From: Herbaspirillum sp. AP02
Lineage (GTDB): Bacteria; Pseudomonadota; Gammaproteobacteria; Burkholderiales; Burkholderiaceae_D
DNA length: 64,000 nucleotides
Assembly: GCF_015767275.1 (NCBI RefSeq)
Contig: NZ_JADWMY010000001.1
Coordinates: forward strand, 744,001 to 808,000
Direction of reading: 5' to 3'
A model generated the notes under the pieces. That model was not told the DNA's origin. It saw only the letters and a list, made by a program, of their open reading frames with translations, and searched no databases. The translations under genes and the position numbers were made by a program. Positions 1-8,091 of this stretch are shown here, piece after piece (position 1 is the stretch's first letter; the number at the start of each line of letters is the position of its first letter).

Positions 1-29
1 ATGCCGTTCAGCACTCCGCTGAACGGCAT
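1..29 (-). terminator. Hairpin at window edge, probable terminator
   Basis: A perfect 12-bp inverted repeat (1-12 with 18-29, loop of 5) lies 40 bases beyond the stop codon of the minus-strand gene ending at 70. The position suits a rho-independent terminator for that gene, but any T-tract would lie outside the window, so termination is inferred from the stem alone. Confidence 0.5.
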
Positions 30-69
30 GTCTAGCGCATCACCACTATCCGCTTCGTGACTGCAGGCC

Positions 70-1152
70 TCAGGCTCCCAGTGCCACCGGCATGGGGACG
101 TTTCTGCGACGCAGGGCCGCTGCGCCGATGACAACGGCCAGCCCAGCCAGCATCATCAGGTATTGCTCAGGCTCGGGAACCGGGGCCACGGCTGCCAGGT
201 TGCCGGTGAAGGACTGCAGGTGCAGTTCGCCATTCTGGGTCAGGCTGTTGACGAACACGCCGCCTTCGATGTTCTGGTTATTGGTCAGACTGGCATGCGT
301 GGCCAGGATGGTGCCGCCAAACTGATTGTTGATGGTGAGGCTGCTGGCGTTATAGAAGTTCCATACGATGGACTTGCCCAGCGACTGCGCTTGCCCGCCC
401 AGGAAATTGGCGCCGATCACCGCCGAACTCACGCTCGAATTGATGATGATGGTACTGGCGCCATTGGCGGCGAAGGAGAATTCGCCCGCCGAGAACACCG
501 AGGCGCTGGTGGTGTTATCCAGGTTGAAGACGGCAACGCCCTTGGCATTGGCGACGGCATTGAAGGTCGCCTTGTTGCCGCTGAGAGAGACCGTGCTATT
601 GGCGACTGCGCCTTTGAGGGTGTTGGACAGCGCGCCGAGCGTGCTGCCGAAATTGGTGGAGCTGGCTGCATCGAAGTTGGTCTGCATCAGCGAGGACGGC
701 GCGGACAGATGGCCACCATTGAAATTGCTACCGTTGCTGCCGCCAACCACATAGGCCGGTCCGTTCAGATTGCTATTGGAGACGGAGCCGCCGATGTAGC
801 TGGAGCCGGTGTTGACCGTGGAATTGACCAGCGAGCCGCCGATAGCCGAGCCCAGACCATTGACGTGTACGTTGGTGGCGCTGCCCATGACGGTCAGGCC
901 CGCGTAATTGGAGGCCGGGGTATCGCCGACGTGCTGTACATAATCGCCGCCGGTGAGCGAGCCGCCGATCCAGGCACGACCATCGACGTGGGAATTGGAC
1001 GTGGCGCTACCGAGCACGACCAGGTTGAACTGCTGGAGCGCTTCGGCGCCGGTGAGCGAAGTCGTCGCCGCGTGTGCGGTTTCGGACAGGCCGAACGATA
1101 ACAGCGGCGCGATAGCAAACGTGGCCAAGACCGACTTGGAACGACCAAACAT
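70..1152 (-). CDS. Choice-of-anchor A family protein with PEP-CTERM sorting signal
   Basis: 360 aa. A Sec signal peptide (residues about 1-28, ending AHA) is followed by the opening 'LQQFNLVVLG' typical of choice-of-anchor A domains and by loose repeats of the type 'IGGSL/IGGSV' (about residues 60-145), suggesting a beta-solenoid-like surface protein. The C-terminus has the exosortase sorting signal: VPEPEQ, a hydrophobic helix, then an RRR cluster. Known for the family: PEP-CTERM proteins are cut and anchored or exported by an exosortase/EpsH system tied to exopolysaccharide. The gene stands alone, with an AT-rich upstream region (1153-1379). Its substrate or role is unknown; an adhesin or biofilm-matrix protein is an inference. 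Confidence 0.85.
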   Translation of the reverse strand: MFGRSKSVLATFAIAPLLSFGLSETAHAATTSLTGAEALQQFNLVVLGSATSNSHVDGRAWIGGSLTGGDYVQHVGDTPASNYAGLTVMGSATNVHVNGLGSAIGGSLVNSTVNTGSSYIGGSVSNSNLNGPAYVVGGSNGSNFNGGHLSAPSSLMQTNFDAASSTNFGSTLGALSNTLKGAVANSTVSLSGNKATFNAVANAKGVAVFNLDNTTSASVFSAGEFSFAANGASTIIINSSVSSAVIGANFLGGQAQSLGKSIVWNFYNASSLTINNQFGGTILATHASLTNNQNIEGGVFVNSLTQNGELHLQSFTGNLAAVAPVPEPEQYLMMLAGLAVVIGAAALRRRNVPMPVALGA

Positions 1153-1379
1153 GGAACCCCCGATTCGATAAAATGACGCCTGGTCAGATCCCTCACTGGC
1201 TCAGGCAAGAATTGATCGCGGCTGTCGCCGCGTAAATCTACACAAATAGTTGTAAATTTTTTATCAATTCTACGGGCGTAGTTGTCATTTGATCAAGTCG
1301 AAAAGTGAAGTTCTGCGATAGTGTGAAATATTTGCCACATTGACAACAATCAAGTTTCCCATCTCTTGATAGCTGCTTG

Positions 1380-1901
1380 CTAGCGGATGAGCTTGCTCAT
1401 GTAACGGGCGCCATCACCGTAGCCGGCCAATGCGTCCAGCCCTTGCGGCGGGACTTCCAGGTCATCCTCGAATCCGGCGTTGTGCCAGTAGCCGCCGGAT
1501 TCATGAACGGCCACCAGCGTCGCGCATGGCAGCGCGGTGGCACGGCCGAGGTGGTAGATCTCCTGAATCAGTGCAAGACCCAGGCCGGAGCCCCGCGCCT
1601 GCGGCAACAAAGCGACGTCGTGCAGGTGCAGGCAGTCGGCCTGTTCATCAATGACGTGCAACAACTGGTTCAAGGCTGGCGGATGGCCACGACGCGTCGG
1701 GTGCATGAAGGCGTAGCCGAGCACCACGGCCGCACCAGACAAGTCGCGCAGCCAGGCGATGCGGCATCCCTGCGGGAACAGGCTCAGGCGCTCGGCAAAG
1801 ACTTCCGGCGCTTCGTAGTAACCGACGTGAACCTGCGCGGCGATGTCCATCACCTGCGGCAAGTCAGCCGCTTTCATCGGGCGCCACTGATAAGGGTTCA
1901 T
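1380..1901 (-). CDS. GNAT family N-acetyltransferase
   Basis: 173 aa with a GNAT fold: an N-terminal 'WRPMKAADLPQVMDIAAQVH' strand-helix, a central 'LHLHDVALLPQARGSGLGLALI' stretch that fits motif A, where the R/Q-x-x-G-x-G/A loop binds the acetyl-CoA pyrophosphate (here QARGSGLG), and a C-terminal 'GGYWHNAGFEDD' that resembles motif B. The family moves an acetyl group from acetyl-CoA to an amine; the acceptor cannot be told from sequence. ATG start. It lies just downstream of the merR-like gene but behind a hairpin terminator, so it is probably transcribed separately. Confidence 0.85.
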   Translation of the reverse strand: MNPYQWRPMKAADLPQVMDIAAQVHVGYYEAPEVFAERLSLFPQGCRIAWLRDLSGAAVVLGYAFMHPTRRGHPPALNQLLHVIDEQADCLHLHDVALLPQARGSGLGLALIQEIYHLGRATALPCATLVAVHESGGYWHNAGFEDDLEVPPQGLDALAGYGDGARYMSKLIR

Positions 1902-1944
1902 GGGTACTCTCCCCTGCCATCGATGTTGTTGCTGCGATGGGGTT

Positions 1945-1992
1945 GGAAGGAAACGCGCCGCACGGTGGTCAACGAGACCAGCGTGCGGCGCG
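1945..1992 (-). terminator. Rho-independent terminator after the merR-like gene
   Basis: A 10-bp stem (1954-1963 with 1983-1992) continues, after a 2x2 internal loop, as a second 5-bp stem (1966-1970 with 1976-1980). On the minus strand it is followed by TTTCCTTCC. It lies about 60 bases past the stop of the gene at 2052-2453 and probably ends the thrS-to-merR transcript. Confidence 0.7.
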
Positions 1993-2051
1993 TAGAAGCG
2001 TGATATCCGCCGGAACGGAGAAGACCTCGCGATCGGAACGATGCCAGCGGA

Positions 2052-2453
2052 TTATGCTGCGGCACCTGGCTTGAGGCTCTCCAGCACGGCCAGCAACTCT
2101 GCACGCAGGCTGTCGATGGCGGCCTCGTCCAGACTGATGGCAGGAGGCTGCGGCTCTTCCGGTTGCTCGACCTCGTGGGTGCCATCGAGTTTGTTGCGGG
2201 CGCCACTGATGGTGAAGCCCTGCTCGTAGAGCAGTTCACGGATACGACGGATCAGCAGCACTTCGTGATGCTGGTAATAACGACGGTTGCCACGTCGCTT
2301 CACCGGCTTCAACTGGGTAAATTCCTGCTCCCAATAGCGCAACACGTGCGGCTTGACGCCACACAGCTCGCTGACCTCACCTATCGTGAAATAACGCTTG
2401 GCCGGGATGGGCGGCAGCACAATGGCCGCCGGCTTGTTGACACGTTCATTCAT
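2052..2453 (-). CDS. MerR-family transcriptional regulator (ihfA-linked)
   Basis: 133 aa. The helix-turn-helix begins 'YFTIGEVSELCGVKPHVLRYWEQEF' (about residues 20-45), followed by the wing 'KRRGNRRYYQHHEVLLIRRI', the MerR-type DNA-binding domain. The C-terminal half is a short acidic/Pro-rich tail without the cysteines of metal-sensing members, so the effector is unknown. It starts 3 bases past the ihfA stop and is almost certainly co-transcribed with pheST-ihfA. This pheT-ihfA-merR order is usual in beta- and gammaproteobacteria. The ATG at 2451-2453 is the obvious start. Confidence 0.9.
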   Translation of the reverse strand: MNERVNKPAAIVLPPIPAKRYFTIGEVSELCGVKPHVLRYWEQEFTQLKPVKRRGNRRYYQHHEVLLIRRIRELLYEQGFTISGARNKLDGTHEVEQPEEPQPPAISLDEAAIDSLRAELLAVLESLKPGAAA

Positions 2454-2456
2454 AGA

Positions 2457-2930
2457 TTAGACGGACATTTCAACGGCACCGCCGCTGGAGAGTTCCACCA
2501 TTTCCTTCAATTTCTGGCTGGCATGGAAGGTCACGACGCGACGCGCCGTGATCGGGATTTCCTCGCCAGTCTTGGGATTGCGGCCAGGCCGTTGCGGCTT
2601 GTCGCGCAGCTGGAAATTACCGAAGCCGGAAAGCTTGACGGCCTCGCCACGCTCGAGGGCGTTGCGGATCTCGTCGAAGAAGGTTTCCACCATGTCCTTG
2701 GCTTCGCGCTTGTTCAGACCGACCTGTTCGAACAAAAGTTCGGCCAGCTCGGCCTTGGTCAGCGTTGGCAGGTTCTTGTCGGCCTGCGAACGTGCCTGCG
2801 ATTCCATCACAGCACGATGCAGATCGGCGTCCAGCACGGATTGAAATTCGTTCGAATTCACGTTGTTCATGGCGATGAATGACTGGGCCTCAACCGATTC
2901 CGGTCTGTAATTATTTTCGCTCTCGGACAT
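2457..2930 (-). CDS. ihfA: Integration host factor subunit alpha
   Basis: HU/IHF-family DNA-bending protein; with IHF-beta it forms a heterodimer that bends DNA at specific sites. The core '[32 protein letters not shown]' through '[34 protein letters not shown]' is the full IHF-alpha fold, including the arm with RNPKTGE and the intercalating proline. An N-terminal extension of up to about 56 residues precedes the core. Three in-frame ATGs are possible (2930, 2870, 2807). None has a strong ribosome site; 2930, four bases past the pheT stop, fits coupled translation, while 2870 gives a 137-aa protein. The start is therefore uncertain, the identity is not. Confidence 0.93.
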   Translation of the reverse strand: MSESENNYRPESVEAQSFIAMNNVNSNEFQSVLDADLHRAVMESQARSQADKNLPTLTKAELAELLFEQVGLNKREAKDMVETFFDEIRNALERGEAVKLSGFGNFQLRDKPQRPGRNPKTGEEIPITARRVVTFHASQKLKEMVELSSGGAVEMSV

Positions 2931-2934
2931 CACG

Positions 2935-5361
2935 TCAGGCACGCAACCTGGCGCCAAGTCTGCTGCCCGCAGCGGCCACCAGCGCATTCACGGCAAGGTC
3001 GACCTTGTCATCCTGAAGGGTGTTTTGAGTATCTTGCAAGGTGCAGCGGAACGCAAGACTTTTTTCGTCGCTTTCCAGACCCTTGCCTTGATATTCGTCA
3101 AATAAAACAAGGGCTTGCAAGATAGCGCATGCGGGGTTGACCTGCTTTTCAGCAGTAAAAACATCCAGCAATTGCTGGGCGCCAATCGACTGTTTCACCA
3201 CCAGGGCGATATCGCGGCTGACGGCGGGGAATTTGGAAATCTCGGTGTAGACCGGTAGGTCGCGCTGCTGCAGAGCATCGGCATCGACTTCGAAGACCAC
3301 CGGTGCCAGCGGCAGCTCGTACTTCTGCTGCCACTTCGGATGCAATTCACCGATCACACCGATCACCTGCTCGCCCAGCAGCACGTGCGCGGTACGGCCC
3401 GGGTGCAGCGCCGGATGTTCTGCCTTAACGAAACGCAGGGTGCGCGGTGCGAACAGGGCCTCCAGATCGGCCTTGACGTCGAAGTAATCGACGTTGCGGC
3501 TGGACTGGCCCCATTGTTCTTCGGCCACCGGGCCGTAGGCCAGCGCAGCCACGCGTTTGGGCTGCTCGAAGCCAGCGACCGCCAGCGGACCATCAACGAT
3601 ATCGGCATTCTTGCGGAAGACGGCACCGGCTTCGAAGACACGAATGCGCGACGCCTTGCGGTTGACGTTGTAGCGCGCATTGGCCACCAGCCCGGCCATC
3701 AGCGAAGAGCGCATGACGCTCATCTGGCTGGCGATCGGATTGAGCAGCTTGATCGGATCGGTATTGCCGGCGAAGTCGGCTTCCCAGCCTGCTTCCACGA
3801 AGCTGAAATTGACCACTTCCTGATAGTCCTGATCCGCCAGCAGACGACGGATGGCGAACAGCGAGCGCGTGTTCTCCGGCGCGATGCACATGGCATTGGC
3901 GGCCACCGGCGGCAGTGCCGGGATATTTTCGAAGCCGTAGACGCGCGCGACTTCCTCGATCAGGTCTTCCTCGATCTCGATGTCGAAACGATAGGACGGC
4001 GGCGTGACCGAGAACAGGCCAGGCTGATAGTCAAAGGAAAGGCCCAGGCGCTTGAAGATGTCCGAGACCATCTCATCGGTGATCTCCACGCCGATCACCT
4101 TGGCCGCACGCGCAGTGCGCAGCGTGACAGGCTCACGCTTGGGCAGGTTGACGATCTGGTCGTCGATGGGGCCGACGCGGGTGTCGCTGGTGCCGCAGAT
4201 TTCCAGCAGCAGCGCAGTAATGCGTTCGATGTGATCGACCACGGTGGCGAAGTCGACACCACGTTCGAAGCGATGCGCCGCATCGGTCGAAAAGTTGTAG
4301 CGACGTGCCCGGCCCTGGATCGCCTGCGGGAACCAGAAGGCAGCTTCCAGGTAGATGTTGCTGGTCTCCAGCGAGACTGCAGTGGCGTCACCGCCCATGA
4401 TGCCGGCCAGGGATTCGATTTCCTTGTCGTCGGAGATCACGCCAACCCACTCATCGACTTCCACGGTATTGCCGTTGAGGAGCTTGAGCGATTCGCCCTT
4501 GCGCCCCCAGCGCACATCCAGGCCGCCATGGATCTTGTCGAGGTCGAACACGTGCGAGGGACGGCCCAGCTCCAGCATCACGTAGTTGGAGATATCCACC
4601 AGCGCCGAGATCGAGCGCTGACCGCTGCGTTCCAGGCGCTGCTTCATCCATTGCGGCGTAGCTGCCTTGGCATTGAGGCCACGGATGACGCGACCGGCGA
4701 AACGGCCGCACAACTCGGGCGCCGAAATGCGCACGGGCAGTTTCTCGTCGAGATTGACCGCCGCGGATTGATACACCGGTGCCTTCAGAGGGCTACCGGT
4801 CAGGGCTGACACTTCACGGGCCACGCCCAACACCGACAGGCAATCCGCCTTGTTGGGGGTGAGCTTGATGGTGAACTTCAGATCGTTCAGTTGCAGGTAG
4901 TCACGGAAGTTCTGGCCCACGGGTGCATCGTCGGGCAATTCCAGCAGGCCACCGTGATCTTCCGACAGCTTCAGTTCGCGCGCGGAGCACAGCATGCCCT
5001 GCGATTCCACGCCGCGCAGCTTGCCGACCTTGATTTCGAAGGGCTTGCCATCGGCACCCGGGGGCAGCACCGCACCCACCATGGCGCAAGGCACCTTGAG
5101 GCCGGCACGCACGTTGGGCGCGCCACAGACGATGTTCAGGATGGTACCGGTGTGCACGTTGACGCGGCATACGTTCAGGCGATCCGCGTCCGGGTGCTTG
5201 GTGACTTCCAGCACTTCACCCACCACCACATTGGTGAAGGGGGGCGCGACCGGCTCGACTTCCTCGACCTCCAGGCCGGACATGGTCAGCAGATGCGACA
5301 GTTCATCCGAGGTCATGGTCGGATTGACCATGGTACGCAGCCAGTTTTCAGAGAATTGCAT
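2935..5361 (-). CDS. pheT: Phenylalanyl-tRNA synthetase beta chain
   Basis: 808 aa, full length. PheT pairs with PheS as an (alpha-beta)2 enzyme that charges tRNA-Phe. Visible domains in order: N-terminal tRNA-binding (EMAP/OB) domain with '[21 protein letters not shown]' (about 45-150), B3/B4 editing domain (about 210-390), B5 domain, the catalytic-like core, and a C-terminal FDX-ACB anticodon-binding domain starting '[12 protein letters not shown]' (about 715-808). It lies 66 bases past pheS and 4 bases before the longest ihfA start, within one transcription unit. Confidence 0.97.
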   Translation of the reverse strand: MQFSENWLRTMVNPTMTSDELSHLLTMSGLEVEEVEPVAPPFTNVVVGEVLEVTKHPDADRLNVCRVNVHTGTILNIVCGAPNVRAGLKVPCAMVGAVLPPGADGKPFEIKVGKLRGVESQGMLCSARELKLSEDHGGLLELPDDAPVGQNFRDYLQLNDLKFTIKLTPNKADCLSVLGVAREVSALTGSPLKAPVYQSAAVNLDEKLPVRISAPELCGRFAGRVIRGLNAKAATPQWMKQRLERSGQRSISALVDISNYVMLELGRPSHVFDLDKIHGGLDVRWGRKGESLKLLNGNTVEVDEWVGVISDDKEIESLAGIMGGDATAVSLETSNIYLEAAFWFPQAIQGRARRYNFSTDAAHRFERGVDFATVVDHIERITALLLEICGTSDTRVGPIDDQIVNLPKREPVTLRTARAAKVIGVEITDEMVSDIFKRLGLSFDYQPGLFSVTPPSYRFDIEIEEDLIEEVARVYGFENIPALPPVAANAMCIAPENTRSLFAIRRLLADQDYQEVVNFSFVEAGWEADFAGNTDPIKLLNPIASQMSVMRSSLMAGLVANARYNVNRKASRIRVFEAGAVFRKNADIVDGPLAVAGFEQPKRVAALAYGPVAEEQWGQSSRNVDYFDVKADLEALFAPRTLRFVKAEHPALHPGRTAHVLLGEQVIGVIGELHPKWQQKYELPLAPVVFEVDADALQQRDLPVYTEISKFPAVSRDIALVVKQSIGAQQLLDVFTAEKQVNPACAILQALVLFDEYQGKGLESDEKSLAFRCTLQDTQNTLQDDKVDLAVNALVAAAGSRLGARLRA

Positions 5362-5427
5362 GATTCAGACTTTCAGCTATCAGCCAGAGGCGCGTCGCGA
5401 CATGGCGCGGCGCCCTTCTTGATCGGA

Positions 5428-6456
5428 TTAATTGAATTGCTTCAGGAAGCGCAGGTCGCCTTCGTAGAACAGGCGCAGGTCATTGATGCCATAGCGCAGC
5501 ATGGTCAGGCGCTCAAGGCCGGAGCCGAACGCGAAGCCAATGTACTGCTCGGGGTCCAGCCCCATGTTGCGCACCACGGTCGGATGCACCTGGCCTGCAC
5601 CGGAGACTTCCAGCCAGCGCCCCTTGAGCGGACCGCTACCAAAGGCGATGTCAATTTCGGCCGAGGGTTCGGTAAAGGGGAAATAGGAGGGACGGAAACG
5701 CACCTGCAGGTCGTCAGTCTCGAAGAAGGCCTTGACGAAGTTGAGGTAGACGCCCTTGAGGTCGGCGAAGCTGATGTCCTCGGCGATCCACAGGCCTTCG
5801 ACCTGGTGGAACATCGGCGAGTGGGTGGCATCGCTGTCCACGCGATAGGTACGGCCCGGGGCGATGACCTTGATCGGCGGCTTGTTCATGCGGGCGTAGC
5901 GCACCTGCATCGGACTGGTGTGGGTACGCAGCAGCAGGGGCTTGCCCTGGGTGTCGTTGCCTTCGATATAGAAGGTGTCCTGCATCGAGCGCGCCGGATG
6001 GTTCTCGGGGCTGTTCAATGCGGTGAAATTGGTCCAGTCGGTCTCGATCTCGGGACCGTCGGCGACATCGAAGCCGATGGAACGGAAGATTTCCTCGACG
6101 CGCTGCCAGGAGCGCATCACCGGATGGATACCACCCACGCCGCGACCACGACCAGGCAGGGTGACGTCGATGGCTTCCGCATTCAGGCGCGCCTGCATCT
6201 GGGCATTGGCCAGAGCATCGCGGCGTGCGGTCAGCGCGTTTTCGATCTGTTCCTTGGCGACGTTGATGATCGCCCCTTGTACCTTGCGTTCTTCCGGCGC
6301 CAGCTTGCCCAGCCCCTTCATCTGCTCGGTGATCTGGCCGGTCTTGCCGAGGTACTTGGCCTTGGCGTTTTCCAGTGCGGCGGCGTCGGGCGCGGCGGCG
6401 AAATCAGCCTGCGCCTGCGTGACCAGTTGGCCCAGGAGTTGGTCTAGGGGATTCAT
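5428..6456 (-). CDS. pheS: Phenylalanyl-tRNA synthetase alpha chain
   Basis: 342 aa from the ATG at 6456 (MNPLDQLL), the usual PheS length. The N-terminal coiled coil leads into a class II catalytic core: motif 1 region '[23 protein letters not shown]', motif 2 '[21 protein letters not shown]' and motif 3 '[18 protein letters not shown]'. It catalyses Phe-AMP formation and transfer to tRNA-Phe together with PheT. The reading frame stays open upstream for a further 30 codons to an ATG at 6546, crossing a terminator hairpin and containing six Phe codons; this is treated as a leader, not as part of the enzyme. A GGAG lies about 13 bases before the 6456 ATG. Confidence 0.96.
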   Translation of the reverse strand: MNPLDQLLGQLVTQAQADFAAAPDAAALENAKAKYLGKTGQITEQMKGLGKLAPEERKVQGAIINVAKEQIENALTARRDALANAQMQARLNAEAIDVTLPGRGRGVGGIHPVMRSWQRVEEIFRSIGFDVADGPEIETDWTNFTALNSPENHPARSMQDTFYIEGNDTQGKPLLLRTHTSPMQVRYARMNKPPIKVIAPGRTYRVDSDATHSPMFHQVEGLWIAEDISFADLKGVYLNFVKAFFETDDLQVRFRPSYFPFTEPSAEIDIAFGSGPLKGRWLEVSGAGQVHPTVVRNMGLDPEQYIGFAFGSGLERLTMLRYGINDLRLFYEGDLRFLKQFN

Positions 6457-6503
6457 GCGGTAAGTCTCGCTCCAATCGAAAATCCGACGACGAAGTCGAA
6501 AAG

Positions 6504-6528
6504 GAAAAAAATCCACGAAACCGTGGAT
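6504..6528 (-). terminator. Terminator/possible attenuator before pheS
   Basis: On the minus strand ATCCACG-GTTT-CGTGGAT (7-bp stem, 6511-6528) is followed by a run of Ts (6504-6510) and TTTTT again shortly after. It lies between rplT and pheS, only 48 bases before the pheS start, so pheST transcripts must read through it. A second ATCCACG at 6606-6612 could pair with the 3' arm instead, and GCCGGCTGC / GCAGCCGGC arms flank that copy; this is the layout expected of a terminator/antiterminator switch. Confidence 0.75.
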
Positions 6529-6647
6529 CAAAAACATACGGGGCATCGGTGTGACACCTCTGCCCCGCAGGATTTTGCAGCGCCGGCTGCTCGTCTGACT
6601 TGCGTCGTGGATGTTGCAGCCGGCTACCGCGTCAACACGCTGTCGAT

Positions 6648-7010
6648 TTAGGCGGCAGCGATGTTGGCCTTCACCTGGTTGACGATGGCAGCGAATGCAG
6701 CCTTGTCGGTGACAGCCATATCGGCCAGGACCTTACGATCCAGTTCGATCGCAGCCTTCTTCAGGCCGTTCATGAACACGCTGTAGGTCACGCCGTGCGA
6801 ACGCGCAGCGGCGTTGATACGGGCGATCCACAGTGCGCGGAACACGCGCTTCTTGTTACGACGGTCACGGTACGCGTACTGACCAGCGCGCATGACTGCT
6901 TGCTTGGCGATACGGTAGACGTTTTTGCGACGGCCGCGGTAACCCTTGGCGAGTGCGAGGACTTTCTTGTGGCGGGCACGTGCTGTTACCCCACGTTTGA
7001 CTCTAGGCAT
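6648..7010 (-). CDS. rplT: 50S ribosomal protein L20
   Basis: 120 aa, very basic. It opens '[39 protein letters not shown]', the long N-terminal helix that threads through 23S rRNA, and ends with the globular domain that in E. coli also represses the rpmI-rplT mRNA. L20 is an early assembly protein of the large subunit. It sits 24 bases downstream of rpmI in the conserved infC-rpmI-rplT order. Confidence 0.98.
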   Translation of the reverse strand: MPRVKRGVTARARHKKVLALAKGYRGRRKNVYRIAKQAVMRAGQYAYRDRRNKKRVFRALWIARINAAARSHGVTYSVFMNGLKKAAIELDRKVLADMAVTDKAAFAAIVNQVKANIAAA

Positions 7011-7034
7011 AGTAGCTCCTTAGTGTAGGTGAGG

Positions 7035-7232
7035 TTAAGCGAACGGCAGCATTGCGCGAACGGAATTCAGGTTCGTCTCATGGACGCCCTCGGTACCGCG
7101 CAGTTGACGCTTGTTCTTGGTGGTCTTCTTGGTCAGGATGTGACGCTTGAAGGCTTGACCGCGCTTGACGGTACCGCCCGGGCGCACGCGAAAACGTTTC
7201 TTCGCGCTGCTCTTCGATTTCATCTTAGGCAT
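7035..7232 (-). CDS. rpmI: 50S ribosomal protein L35
   Basis: 65 aa starting [22 protein letters not shown] and carrying the L35 signature of a lysine/arginine-rich small protein with '[18 protein letters not shown]'. The frame extends upstream without a stop but the ATG at 7232 is the family start and follows an AAGGA site. That site lies inside a hairpin (7240-7255), which suggests translational control. Confidence 0.97.
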   Translation of the reverse strand: MPKMKSKSSAKKRFRVRPGGTVKRGQAFKRHILTKKTTKNKRQLRGTEGVHETNLNSVRAMLPFA

Positions 7233-7239
7233 AGCAACT

Positions 7240-7442
7240 CTGTCCTTCCGGACAGCTCCATTTTTTGATGATTGCAGGTGGCCGCAAATACTCGCTGCTC
7301 TTTGATGCCTGCTCTCACTTATTTGACAGCGGGTAATCCCGCTGCTTTTGCCTGACACAGTCGCCTGCGCCCTGCAAATCCTTTGTCGGCCCTACGCTGC
7401 CGCGGCTTTCGCGGCATGGACGACACCGGAGAGATGTCGTCC
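7240..7442 (-). promoter_or_regulatory. Structured infC-rpmI spacer, candidate L20 operator
   Basis: The spacer of about 260 bases between infC and rpmI holds four hairpins on the minus strand: 7418-7442 (8-bp GGACGACA stem), 7399-7415 (GCCGCG stem), 7327-7344 (CAGCGGG stem, ATTA loop) and 7240-7255 (CTGTCC-GGAA-GGACAG). The last encloses the rpmI ribosome binding site AAGGA. In E. coli L20 binds structures in this spacer and blocks rpmI translation; equivalence here is an inference. Confidence 0.6.
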
Positions 7443-7496
7443 TGATACGGCTAACTGCTTGAAACTGAATAACTGAACAAGAATGATGAAAAAGAT

Positions 7497-8018
7497 TTAT
7501 TTCTTTTTCTTCGGCGCCAGGACCATGATCATCTGGCGACCTTCCATCTTGGGAAACTGCTCGACCTGACCGTAGGGCTCCAGATCCGCTTTCAGACGCT
7601 CCAGCACGCGCATGCCGATTTCCTGGTGAGCCATTTCACGGCCGCGGAAACGCAGCGTGATCTTGGTCTTGTCACCCTCTTCCAGGAACTTGGTCAGGTT
7701 ACGCAGCTTGATGTTGTAATCGCCATCATCGGTACCCGGACGGAACTTGACTTCCTTGACCTGGATGACCTTCTGCTTGAGCTTGGCCTCGTGCGCCTTC
7801 TTCTGTTCCTGGTACTTGAACTTGCCGTAGTCCATCAGGCGGCAGACAGGAGGTTGCGCGGTGGGCGCAATCTCGACCAGATCGACTTCGGCCTCTTCGG
7901 AAAGCCGTAAGGCTTCGGCCAGGCTCACGATGCCCAACGGCTCGTTTTCAACACCCGAAAGGCGTACTTCCGGCGCAGTGATCTCGCGGTTGAGGCGATG
8001 CGACTTGTCAGTAGCTAT
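7497..8018 (-). CDS. infC: Translation initiation factor IF-3
   Basis: 173 aa when started at the ATA codon at 8016-8018: the first residues then read (M)[12 protein letters not shown], the conserved IF-3 N-terminus of betaproteobacteria, and an AGGA lies about 8 bases upstream. No ATG, GTG or TTG occurs near this point in frame; the first alternative is a much later internal codon at 7937 that would remove the N-domain start. IF-3 binds the 30S subunit, prevents premature 50S joining and rejects non-canonical start codons. E. coli infC uses AUU for autoregulation; an AUA start would serve the same feedback. Both domains are present, with '[12 protein letters not shown]' in the C-domain and a lysine-rich tail. 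Confidence 0.95.
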   Translation of the reverse strand: MATDKSHRLNREITAPEVRLSGVENEPLGIVSLAEALRLSEEAEVDLVEIAPTAQPPVCRLMDYGKFKYQEQKKAHEAKLKQKVIQVKEVKFRPGTDDGDYNIKLRNLTKFLEEGDKTKITLRFRGREMAHQEIGMRVLERLKADLEPYGQVEQFPKMEGRQMIMVLAPKKKK

Positions 8019-8069
8019 TGCAGTTTCCTTTTAAAATCCAATAAATTAAGCCGTGCTCTTGCGCTGGGA

Positions 8070-8086
8070 GGAAGCCCTAGGCTTCC
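8070..8086 (-). other. Hairpin in the thrS-infC spacer
   Basis: GGAAGCC-TAG-GGCTTCC (7-bp stem, 3-base loop) lies just past the thrS stop. No T-tract follows it on the minus strand, so it may stabilise or process the mRNA between thrS and infC and is not called a terminator. Confidence 0.4.
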
Positions 8087-8091
8087 CCGAC

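Noticed and set aside
1902-2051. tRNA-Pro expected after the ihfA-linked merR gene
   Set aside because: In some related genomes a tRNA-Pro is found here; the sequence folds into a terminator and no cloverleaf or CCA end is present.
3340-6447. Two plus-strand frames of about 490 and 520 codons
   Set aside because: Antisense to pheT and pheS; composition and lack of start signals mark them as shadows.
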